Shown here: positions 5,861 through 11,631 of the stretch, one piece after another | How the letters are laid out: every line of letters begins with the position of its first letter | Position numbering within the stretch: the first letter of the stretch is position 1 | Origin: Cytophagales bacterium | GTDB lineage: Bacteria > Bacteroidota > Bacteroidia > Cytophagales > ES-bin-26 | Length of the DNA stretch: 11,631 bases | Reading direction: 5' to 3' | Assembly: GCA_014379925.1 (NCBI GenBank) | Contig: JACMKY010000072.1 | Coordinates: 1-11,631 of the forward strand | Position numbers and translations under genes: made by a program | Notes under the pieces: model-generated | Databases searched by the model: none | What the model saw: the letters and a program-made list of their open reading frames with translations, nothing else | What the model was told of the DNA's origin: nothing

Positions 5861-6586
5861 ATGATCGTCAATACCGACAAGAAGGGATGGGAAATCATTT
5901 ATCAGCAGGCGCACGCCTTATTGGCGGCGCAGCTGGCCAGCCACTGGCGCGCCGACCAACGGCCCGCCCGGTGGGTTGATACGTTGATTGCCATTGTGGA
6001 ACACGACGACGGCCAGGCCGATTGGCAACGGGCCACTTACCTCAACGACGCGGGCGCCCCGCAGGATTTTACGTCCCAGACCTTCACGCTGACGCAGCTC
6101 AAGCGCGTTACTGAACTGACGCAATACAAAGGCCGCTGGGTGGCCCTGCTCGTCTCGATGCACCTGACCTTTTTGTACGAAGCGCGGCGCGGCAGCAACC
6201 GGGAACTGGCTGAATTCCTGGACCACCAGTTGGAAAACCAGCGGAAATGGCGGAAGGAGCTCAGGGTGAATCAGCCTAAAGCCCAACGGGCCTACGCCCT
6301 GATGCAGTTCTGCGACCGGTTCTCGCTGATTCTCTGCCGCCAGGAACTGCCCACCGGCGAACGCGCCCTGGAAATCACCCGGGGCCCCGATGGCCGTCGG
6401 TACGAAGTAACCCAGCGGGCCGACCAGACCCTGAACGTGGAACCCTGGCCCTTTGAGGAGGCCGACTTCACGGTGACGGTGGAGGCCACCTACCTGAACC
6501 AGCTCCACTTTGAAAGCGACCAGCAACTGCTCCGGACCTTACGGGAGTCCGTCATCCGGGAAAAAACCTGGCGTCTGGTGAAATGA
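5861..6586 (+). CDS. DUF3891 family protein
   Basis: 241 residues. The start MIVNTDKKGWEIIYQQAHAL and the blocks AHALLAAQLASHW (17-29), AIVEHDDG (44-51) and SMHLTFLYEARRG (99-111) match the DUF3891 family as I know it. The conserved H18, H48-D49-D50 and H101, each in a helical stretch, resemble the spread of metal ligands in HD-domain hydrolases. That reading is an inference, and no reaction is established for the family. The second half includes FCDRFSLILCRQELP (150-164) and a beta-rich end. No signal peptide, so cytoplasmic. It stands alone, with a weak terminator 12 bases past the stop. Confidence 0.85.
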   Translation: MIVNTDKKGWEIIYQQAHALLAAQLASHWRADQRPARWVDTLIAIVEHDDGQADWQRATYLNDAGAPQDFTSQTFTLTQLKRVTELTQYKGRWVALLVSMHLTFLYEARRGSNRELAEFLDHQLENQRKWRKELRVNQPKAQRAYALMQFCDRFSLILCRQELPTGERALEITRGPDGRRYEVTQRADQTLNVEPWPFEEADFTVTVEATYLNQLHFESDQQLLRTLRESVIREKTWRLVK

Positions 6587-6597
6587 CCCGCCTGGTT

Positions 6598-6624
6598 AGT
6601 CAGTGAAAAAAGGGCTGACTTTTT
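6598..6624 (+). terminator. weak intrinsic terminator after the DUF3891 gene
   Basis: A 6-bp stem AGTCAG (6598-6603) with CTGACT (6615-6620), a loop of 11 bases, then TTTT. The stem is short, so some read-through into kup is possible. Confidence 0.45.
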
Positions 6625-6703
6625 AAACGGGTGGGATTTACGCAAAAAGGTGGTTATTTAGCCGTCATAGCGGCAACCCATCCGCTCCCTGTCTTGACGT
6701 TTT

Positions 6704-8680
6704 ATGCACGAAACCGACCGCAACCAACCCGTTGACCGCGTTACCCTGGCGGGTTCCCTGATCGCCATCGGCATCGTGTTCGGCGACATCGGCACCTCCC
6801 CGTTGTACACGTTTTCGGCCATCTTCGGCGACCGGGTGGTCGTGCGGGAGGTGGCGTTGGGTAGCCTGTCGTGCGTGTTCTGGACGCTCACCTTCCAAAC
6901 CACGCTCAAGTACGTCATTATCACGTTGCAGGCCGACAACCAGGGAGAGGGCGGTATCTTTTCGTTGTACACCCTGGTGCGGCGCTTCAAGCGCTGGCTC
7001 ATCGTTCCGGCGATCCTGGGCGGGAGTTTCCTGCTGGCCGACGGCATCATCACCCCACCCATTTCCGTGGCTTCGGCCATCGAAGGGCTGCGGGCCTTCA
7101 ATCCCCAGCTCGACACCGTTCCCATCGTGCTGGTCATTCTGGTCGGGTTGTTTGCCATCCAGCAGTTCGGTACCCAGTCCATCGGCCGCATCTTCGGTCC
7201 GGTGATGGTGGTGTGGTTCGCCTTCATCGGCGTGATCGGCCTGCTGGCCCTGCTGCGGAATCCGGGCGTGTTGGGGGCCCTTAACCCGGTGTACGCCTAC
7301 CGCCTGGTGGTGGAATACCCGGGCGGGTTCTGGCTGTTGGGCAGCGTATTTCTGTGCACCACCGGGGCCGAAGCCCTCTATTCGGACATGGGCCACTGCG
7401 GACGGGGCAACATCCGCATCAGTTGGGTATACGTCAAGATTTGCCTCATCCTCTCCTACGCGGGTCAGTGCGCCTGGCTGGTAGAACACGTGGGCAGTCC
7501 GGTGGGCGTAGTCAAGCCTTTCTTTGCCATCGTACCCCCCGGACTGCTGGCTTTCAGCATTGGGCTGGCTACCCTGGCCACCGTCATCGCCAGTCAGGCG
7601 CTCATCAGCGGGTCCTTCACGCTCATCAACGAAGCCATGCGGCTGGGGCTGTGGCCGCGCTTCAAGGTGGTGTATCCCACCGATTTTAAGGGCCAGATGT
7701 ACGTACCGGGCATCAACTGGCTGTTCATGGCCGGCTGCATCGGCGTGGTGTTGTATTTCAAGGAGTCGGCGCACATGGAGGCGGCCTTCGGACTCTCGGT
7801 AACCCTGACGATGCTGATGTCTACCGTGTTGATCGGGGCCTACCTGACCACGCTGCGAAAGAATGCGGTGCTGGTGGCTTTTCTCACGGTGCTGTTTTTT
7901 TCCATCGAGGGGGCCTTTCTGGTGGCCAACCTGCGGAAGTTTCCCGAGGGCGGCTGGCTCAGCGTACTGATCGGTGGGATGCTCATTTTCGTGATGTGGG
8001 TGTGGTACCGGGCGCGGGAAGTCAAGCGGCGGCTGATCGAATTCGTACCCTCCTCATCGTACCTGCCCGTTCTTCAGCAACTGAGTAACGATGCTTCGGT
8101 CACCAAGTTCGCCACGCACCTGGTTTACCTGACGGCTTCGTCCCGCCCCGACCGGATTGAAGCGAAAAACGTGTATTCCATTCTGCAACGCGCGCCCAAG
8201 CGGGCCGATGTATACTGGTTCATCCACGTGAACGTGCTGGACGAACCCTTCGCGATGCGCTACCGGGTGGAGGTGATCGTGCCGCAGGACGTGGTCTGGA
8301 TCACTTTTAACCTGGGCTTCCGGATCGAACCGCGCATCAACCTGTTCTTCCGGATGGTGGTGGAGGAAATGGTGGCCAAGGGAGAAGTGGACATCACCAG
8401 CCGCTACGATTCGCTGGCGAAAAACAACCTCACCGGCGATTTCACGTTCGTGGTACTGGAAAATTTTCTTTCCTACGAAAACGACCTGCCTCCCGTGGAA
8501 AAGCTGGTGATGGGCAGCTATTTCCGCCTGAAACGGTTCGCGCTGAGCGACCAGGCCAGCTACGGCCTGGACACCAGCAACGTGGTGGTTGAGAAAGTGC
8601 CGCTGGTCGTCTCCCCGCCCAAAAGCGTAAAGCTGATCCGGGAAGAATCCGCCAGCCCGGTTCCGTCGGAAGGGATGTGA
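6704..8680 (+). CDS. kup: Kup family potassium uptake transporter
   Basis: 658 residues, normal length for the KUP/HAK/KT family, which imports potassium with protons. Family motifs appear in order: GIVFGDIGTSPLYTFS (23-38), NQGEGGIFSLYTLVRR (79-94), LADGIITPPISVASAIEGL (111-129), TTGAEALYSDMGHCGRGNIR (219-238) and ALISGSFTLINEAMRLGLWP (299-318). D28, E127 and E223 align with the acidic residues reported as important in E. coli Kup (D23, E116, E229). Residues about 15-435 hold the membrane helices, about 12 as usual; 436-658 is the soluble cytoplasmic domain. The ATG at 6704 keeps the family N-terminus. No Bacteroidota-type promoter is clear in the 117 bases upstream. The gene is complete. 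Confidence 0.97.
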   Translation: MHETDRNQPVDRVTLAGSLIAIGIVFGDIGTSPLYTFSAIFGDRVVVREVALGSLSCVFWTLTFQTTLKYVIITLQADNQGEGGIFSLYTLVRRFKRWLIVPAILGGSFLLADGIITPPISVASAIEGLRAFNPQLDTVPIVLVILVGLFAIQQFGTQSIGRIFGPVMVVWFAFIGVIGLLALLRNPGVLGALNPVYAYRLVVEYPGGFWLLGSVFLCTTGAEALYSDMGHCGRGNIRISWVYVKICLILSYAGQCAWLVEHVGSPVGVVKPFFAIVPPGLLAFSIGLATLATVIASQALISGSFTLINEAMRLGLWPRFKVVYPTDFKGQMYVPGINWLFMAGCIGVVLYFKESAHMEAAFGLSVTLTMLMSTVLIGAYLTTLRKNAVLVAFLTVLFFSIEGAFLVANLRKFPEGGWLSVLIGGMLIFVMWVWYRAREVKRRLIEFVPSSSYLPVLQQLSNDASVTKFATHLVYLTASSRPDRIEAKNVYSILQRAPKRADVYWFIHVNVLDEPFAMRYRVEVIVPQDVVWITFNLGFRIEPRINLFFRMVVEEMVAKGEVDITSRYDSLAKNNLTGDFTFVVLENFLSYENDLPPVEKLVMGSYFRLKRFALSDQASYGLDTSNVVVEKVPLVVSPPKSVKLIREESASPVPSEGM

Positions 8681-8696
8681 ATGCCGAGGAAGGCGG

Positions 8697-8749
8697 ATGT
8701 CGAATGCCCGCCGCTGCGGTTCATCTCGGTCCGCCGCGCGGTTCGACAT
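8697..8749 (+). repeat. imperfect hairpin 3' of kup
   Basis: Outer arms ATGTCGAA (8697-8704) and TTCGACAT (8742-8749) pair perfectly; inner GC-rich pairs (8708-8719 with 8731-8741) continue it with three interruptions. It begins 16 bases past the kup stop and has no T-tract, so it may stabilise the kup message or help factor-dependent termination. Confidence 0.45.
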
Positions 8750-8771
8750 TCAATAAAAGTGAAGCGGAAGG

Positions 8772-8802
8772 TTGGTGGTTCCCCTCCGCTCTCCTAAGTT
8801 TG
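8772..8802 (+). promoter_or_regulatory. promoter of the his operon
   Basis: TTG (8772-8774), 20 bases, then TAAGTTTG (8795-8802), an exact match to TAnnTTTG. Transcription should start at about 8806-8809, which puts the start codon of the leader peptide within a few bases of the message end and gives hisG a leader of about 170 bases. Confidence 0.65.
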
Positions 8803-8811
8803 CGGATGCCT

Positions 8812-8892
8812 ATGAACCCGAACCTGATTGCCCTCCTGGCGGACACCCGGATTCCATTGCCGGTTCACCACCCCCTCCATTCGTCCTGGTGA
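8812..8892 (+). CDS. hisL: candidate his operon leader peptide
   Basis: 26 codons beginning MNPNLIALL and ending PVHHPLHSSW, then TGA. Three of the last eight residues are histidine (codons 8866-8871 and 8878-8880), just upstream of hisG and downstream of a good promoter; this is the layout of a his attenuator. Translation may start here or two codons earlier (ATG at 8806), which could be the very end of the message. The histidine codons TCACCA (8865-8870) can pair with TGGTGA (8887-8892), the last codons, so ribosome stalling at histidine would change the fold. I see no strong GC stem plus T-tract before hisG, so the downstream mechanism is open. Chance is the main alternative. Confidence 0.55.
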   Translation: MNPNLIALLADTRIPLPVHHPLHSSW

Positions 8893-8978
8893 GGGAAAAC
8901 CGCGTTTCCTGCCGCGCAACCATTCCAAAACAATTCCTTGGATTTAAAGCCTGAAACCACCCCGGTCTTGCTCCACGC
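8893..8978 (+). promoter_or_regulatory. rest of the hisG 5' leader
   Basis: Bases 8894-8898 (GGAAA) can pair with 8905-8909 (TTTCC), or instead 8901-8904 (CGCG) with 8913-8916 (CGCG); the two are mutually exclusive. Further on, TCCAA (8923-8937 region) can pair with TTGGA before TTTAAA, a weak stem. These are short and only suggest switching; a folding calculation would be needed. Confidence 0.25.
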
Positions 8979-9839
8979 ATGGAAAACATTCTTCGCATTG
9001 CCATCCAGAAATCCGGTCGCCTGAGTGAAGACTCGCTGCTGCTCATCAGGGAGTGCGGCATTCAGTTCAACAGCGGCACCGGCAAACTCAAGTCCGACTC
9101 CACCAACTTTCCCGCCGAACTGCTCTTCCTGCGCGACGACGACATCCCCGGCTACGTGGCCGACGGCGTGGCCGACGTGGGCATCGTGGGGGAAAACGTA
9201 ACGACCGAAACCAACCGGACCGTGCAGACCGTGCAGAAACTGGGTTTTTGCAAGTGCCGCCTGTCCATCGCCATTCCCCGGGCGCAGGACTACCGGGGAG
9301 TGCAGGATTTGCGGGGAAGGAGCATTGCCACTTCCTACCCGCGCATCCTGGCGGGCTTCCTGAACCACCACCAGGTGGAGGCCGACATCCACGAAATCAG
9401 CGGCTCAGTAGAGATTGCGCCGAGCATCGGGCTGGCCGATGCCATCTGCGACCTGGTGAGTTCGGGTAGCACCCTGCTGAGCAACGGCCTCAAGGAAGTG
9501 GAAACCATCTTCCGCTCCGAAGCCGAACTGATCGCGTACCCGTCCCTGTCGGAAGCCAAAAGCCGCACGCTCGACCAGCTGTTGTTCCGCATCAGGGCCG
9601 TGCAGGCGGCCAAGAACAGCAAGTACATCCTGTTGAACGCGCCCAACCATTCCATCGAGAAAATCATCCGCATCCTGCCCGGCATCAAGAGTCCGACGGT
9701 GGTGCCGCTGGTGATGGCGGGCTGGAGTTCGCTGCATTCGGTGATCAACGAGAACGACTTTTGGGAAATCATCGAAGCCCTGCGCGAAGCCGGTGCCGAA
9801 GGCATCCTGGTCGTACCGATTGAAAAAATGATCTTCTAA
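8979..9839 (+). CDS. hisG: ATP phosphoribosyltransferase, long form
   Basis: 286 residues. It joins ATP and PRPP to make phosphoribosyl-ATP, the first and feedback-controlled step of histidine synthesis. The N-terminus MENILRIAIQKSGRLSEDSL, the block GVADVGIVGENV (63-74) and the PRPP-binding loop DAICDLVSSGSTLLSNGL (154-171) are typical. Residues about 212-286 form the extra C-terminal ACT-like domain of the long form, so it should be a hexamer that binds histidine itself and needs no HisZ. The ATG at 8979 fits the family start. It is the first enzyme gene after the his leader; hisD follows after 120 bases filled largely with 7-base repeats. Confidence 0.97.
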   Translation: MENILRIAIQKSGRLSEDSLLLIRECGIQFNSGTGKLKSDSTNFPAELLFLRDDDIPGYVADGVADVGIVGENVTTETNRTVQTVQKLGFCKCRLSIAIPRAQDYRGVQDLRGRSIATSYPRILAGFLNHHQVEADIHEISGSVEIAPSIGLADAICDLVSSGSTLLSNGLKEVETIFRSEAELIAYPSLSEAKSRTLDQLLFRIRAVQAAKNSKYILLNAPNHSIEKIIRILPGIKSPTVVPLVMAGWSSLHSVINENDFWEIIEALREAGAEGILVVPIEKMIF

Positions 9840-9850
9840 TTGAGCGTTGC

Positions 9851-9956
9851 AGGTTACAAGTTACAAGTTACAAATTGCAAGTTGACCGCACAGCAACCTG
9901 TAACCCGCAACCTGTAACCTGTAACCCACAACCCGCAACCTGCAACCTGTAACCCA
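9851..9956. repeat. 7-base repeat arrays, two opposed arms, between hisG and hisD
   Basis: Left arm (9851-9885): five units AGGTTAC, AAGTTAC, AAGTTAC, AAATTGC, AAGTTGA. Right arm (9894-9956): nine units of consensus YAACCYG, such as CAACCTG, TAACCTG and TAACCCA. The left units read on the other strand (GTAACTT, GTAACCT) are close to the right units, so the arms are inverted and can fold into one long imperfect hairpin around 9886-9893. The array ends three bases before the hisD ATG. Confidence 0.9.
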
Positions 9957-9959
9957 ACC

Positions 9960-11631
9960 ATGCAGCTAATCTCCTACCCTTCCCCGAGCGAGTGGCCCGC
10001 TTTGCTCCGGCGTCCCGCGCAGGACTTCGACCGGGTGGAGCCGACCGTGGCACCGATTCTCCAGCGCGTGAGGAGCGAGGGCGACCGGGCCGTCCGGGAT
10101 TTTTCGCGGGCTTTCGACCAGGTGCACCTGGAAGACTTTCGGGTGGAAGAGGAAACCCTGCGGGCGGCCGGCTCCCATTTGAGTGAAGAACTCAAACGCG
10201 CCATCGGGCTGGCCAAAGCCAACCTCACCGTTTTTCACGCGGCCCAGCGGGGTACCACGGAGCGGATCGAGACGATGCCCGGCGTGGTCTGCTGGCGCAA
10301 GAGCGTGGGAATCGAAAAGGTTGGTTTGTACATTCCGGGCGGCACGGCTCCGCTGTTTTCCACGGTACTCATGCTGGGTGTTCCGGCGCAACTGGCCGGT
10401 TGCCGGGAAGTAATCCTCTGCACCCCGGCGGGCAAATCCGGTATTCACCCGGCGATCCTGTACGCGGCCCACCTGGTCGGCATTCGTCACGTGTTCGCCG
10501 TGGGCGGGGCGCAGGCCATTGCCGCGATGGCCTACGGTACGGAGACCGTACCGAAAGTCCACAAGATTTTCGGGCCGGGCAACCAGTACGTGACCACTGC
10601 CAAACAATTGGTGAGCAAGGAAGGCACGGCAATTGATATGCCCGCCGGGCCGTCGGAAGTGGCGGTTTACGCCGACGACACGGCCGTACCCGCCTTCGTG
10701 GCGGCGGATCTGCTCTCCCAGGCCGAACACGGCGTGGACAGCCAGGTGATCCTGGTGTCCGAAAGCGCGGCTCTGATCGGGTTGGTGCGGGAAGAAGTGG
10801 AAAAGCAACTGGCACCCTTGCCGCGCCGGAACATCGCCGCCCAGGCCCTGGTCAACAGCAAGGCCATTCTGGTGCGCAACCAGGAGGAAGCGATTGACCT
10901 GCTCAACGAATACGCCGCCGAACACCTCATCCTGGCGGTGCGCAACGCCGAAGCAGTCGGGGAACGGATCGTCAACGCCGGCTCCATCTTCCTGGGCAAC
11001 TACAGCCCCGAAGCCGCGGGCGATTACGCCTCCGGCACCAACCATACGCTGCCAACCAACGGCTTTGCCAAGGCCTACAGTGGGGTGTCGCTGGACAGTT
11101 TCGTAAAAAAGATCACCTTCCAGCAGATTTCCCCGCGGGGCCTGCGGGGCATCGGTCCCGCCGTGGAGGCCATGGCCGAAGCCGAGTCACTGGGGGCGCA
11201 CAAAGAGGCGGTGTCGGTGCGGCTGCGGTCGATGGATCAATTATCAACAGAAAATGGGCAAGGGGAGGCTGGCAACGGGCTGGGGGCGGTGGAGAATGCG
11301 CAGGCCGATCTCAGCAGTCCTCCGTTATCCGTGAACGACGAACCGCAACCGACCGCAACCAATAACGATCAACGACCAACGATCAACCAACAACGGCTAA
11401 CTTTCGTCATCCGTCCGCACATTCTGCGGCTGGCGCCGTATTCTTCCGCGCGGGACGAGTATTCGGGCAAGGAGGGGGTTTTCCTGGATGCCAACGAAAA
11501 TCCCCTCGGCTCGGTCACGGCGGCGGCGTTTAACCGGTATCCTGACCCGTACCAGTGGGCGGTGAAGGAAAAGCTGGCTGCGATTAAGGGAGTGCGTCCC
11601 GCGCAGATTTTCCTGGGCAACGGCAGCGATG
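9960..11631 (+). CDS. hisD: HisD-HisC fusion: histidinol dehydrogenase joined to histidinol-phosphate aminotransferase (3' end beyond window)
   Basis: 557 codons, no stop before the window edge. Residues 1-424 are a complete HisD, which oxidises histidinol to histidine with NAD: IFGPGNQYVTTAK (203-215), zinc ligands Q254 and H257 (SQAEHGVDSQ), catalytic E321-H322 (EYAAEHLIL), D355 (GDYASGTNHTLPT) and the C-terminal H414 (GAHKEAVSVRL). All key residues are present. Residues about 425-480 are a linker rich in N, Q, P and G. From 481 the HisC N-terminus begins: RPHILRLAPYSSARDEYSG, LDANENPLGS (509-518), RYPDPYQW and FLGNGSD at the edge. HisC is the PLP enzyme that makes histidinol phosphate. I checked every codon from 11040 to 11460 and found no stop. 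The nearest possible internal starts are GTG at 11331 and ATG at 11232. A sequencing error removing a stop remains possible. Confidence 0.88.
   Translation, partial: MQLISYPSPSEWPALLRRPAQDFDRVEPTVAPILQRVRSEGDRAVRDFSRAFDQVHLEDFRVEEETLRAAGSHLSEELKRAIGLAKANLTVFHAAQRGTTERIETMPGVVCWRKSVGIEKVGLYIPGGTAPLFSTVLMLGVPAQLAGCREVILCTPAGKSGIHPAILYAAHLVGIRHVFAVGGAQAIAAMAYGTETVPKVHKIFGPGNQYVTTAKQLVSKEGTAIDMPAGPSEVAVYADDTAVPAFVAADLLSQAEHGVDSQVILVSESAALIGLVREEVEKQLAPLPRRNIAAQALVNSKAILVRNQEEAIDLLNEYAAEHLILAVRNAEAVGERIVNAGSIFLGNYSPEAAGDYASGTNHTLPTNGFAKAYSGVSLDSFVKKITFQQISPRGLRGIGPAVEAMAEAESLGAHKEAVSVRLRSMDQLSTENGQGEAGNGLGAVENAQADLSSPPLSVNDEPQPTATNNDQRPTINQQRLTFVIRPHILRLAPYSSARDEYSGKEGVFLDANENPLGSVTAAAFNRYPDPYQWAVKEKLAAIKGVRPAQIFLGNGSD
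11364..11398 (+). repeat. 7-base AAC repeats inside the HisD-HisC linker
   Basis: Five units in register: AACGATC, AACGACC, AACGATC, AACCAAC, AACGGCT. They encode the linker end (NDQRPTINQQR) directly before the HisC domain. The period and the AAC core recall the array between hisG and hisD. Confidence 0.75.

Noticed and set aside
6665..7774. 369-codon minus-strand open frame rich in His, Gln, Asp and Gly
   Set aside because: Antisense to kup, which shows every family motif; composition typical of a shadow.
8677..8892. 71-codon frame running from the end of kup into the his leader
   Set aside because: The part before 8806 precedes the predicted transcription start and holds a hairpin and promoter; only the last 26-28 codons are likely to be translated.
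9851..9956. CRISPR-like array
   Set aside because: The units are 7 bases long with no unique spacers, so it is a simple tandem repeat.
9966..11045. 359-codon minus-strand open frame
   Set aside because: Antisense to the complete HisD domain.

Overview
The window looks like chromosomal DNA of a GC-rich member of the Bacteroidota, probably order Cytophagales. The support is a clear gldC (a gliding-motility gene of this phylum), several promoters of the Bacteroidota type (TTTG or TTG, about 19-22 bases, then TAnnTTTG), few Shine-Dalgarno sequences, and a DUF3891 protein. The genus cannot be fixed from the sequence alone. Most of the window is ordinary core genome. I see no phage genes, IS element, CRISPR array, rRNA or tRNA.

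Layout. 1-787 (minus): N-terminal 262 residues of DNA topoisomerase I, cut by the window edge. 788-1332: 545 bases without a gene, holding several hairpins. 1333-1680 (minus): gldC. 1844-2446 (minus): a lipoprotein with one fasciclin domain, followed by an intrinsic terminator that separates it from gldC. 2653-3096 and 3098-3337 (plus): a cyclophilin-type prolyl isomerase and a GTG-started 79-residue protein, one base apart. 3507-4163 (plus): an unrecognised protein carrying an in-frame 15-base repeat. 4228-5610 (minus): a secreted protein made almost wholly of 24-residue MORN-like (YwqK-type) repeats. A perfect 14-bp hairpin lies between these two convergent genes. 5861-6586 (plus): DUF3891 protein. 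6704-8680 (plus): Kup potassium transporter.

8772 to the end (plus) is the start of a histidine biosynthesis operon, and the most interesting part. A good promoter drives an almost leaderless 26-codon leader peptide ending PVHHPLHSSW, which suggests histidine-dependent attenuation. hisG (long form) follows. A 7-base repeat array then fills the spacer up to the hisD start codon. hisD itself does not stop: its frame continues through a linker of about 56 low-complexity residues into the N-terminus of HisC and is still open at the window edge. The window therefore appears to encode a HisD-HisC fusion. The end of the linker contains its own 7-base AAC-type repeats, so the linker may be a former intergenic spacer that became coding.

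HisG makes the first committed step of the pathway; HisC and HisD make the seventh and the last two. The other genes are unrelated housekeeping or envelope functions. I judge the novelty to lie in the hisDC fusion with its repeats, the his leader, and to a smaller degree the repeat protein and the structured gap near gldC.
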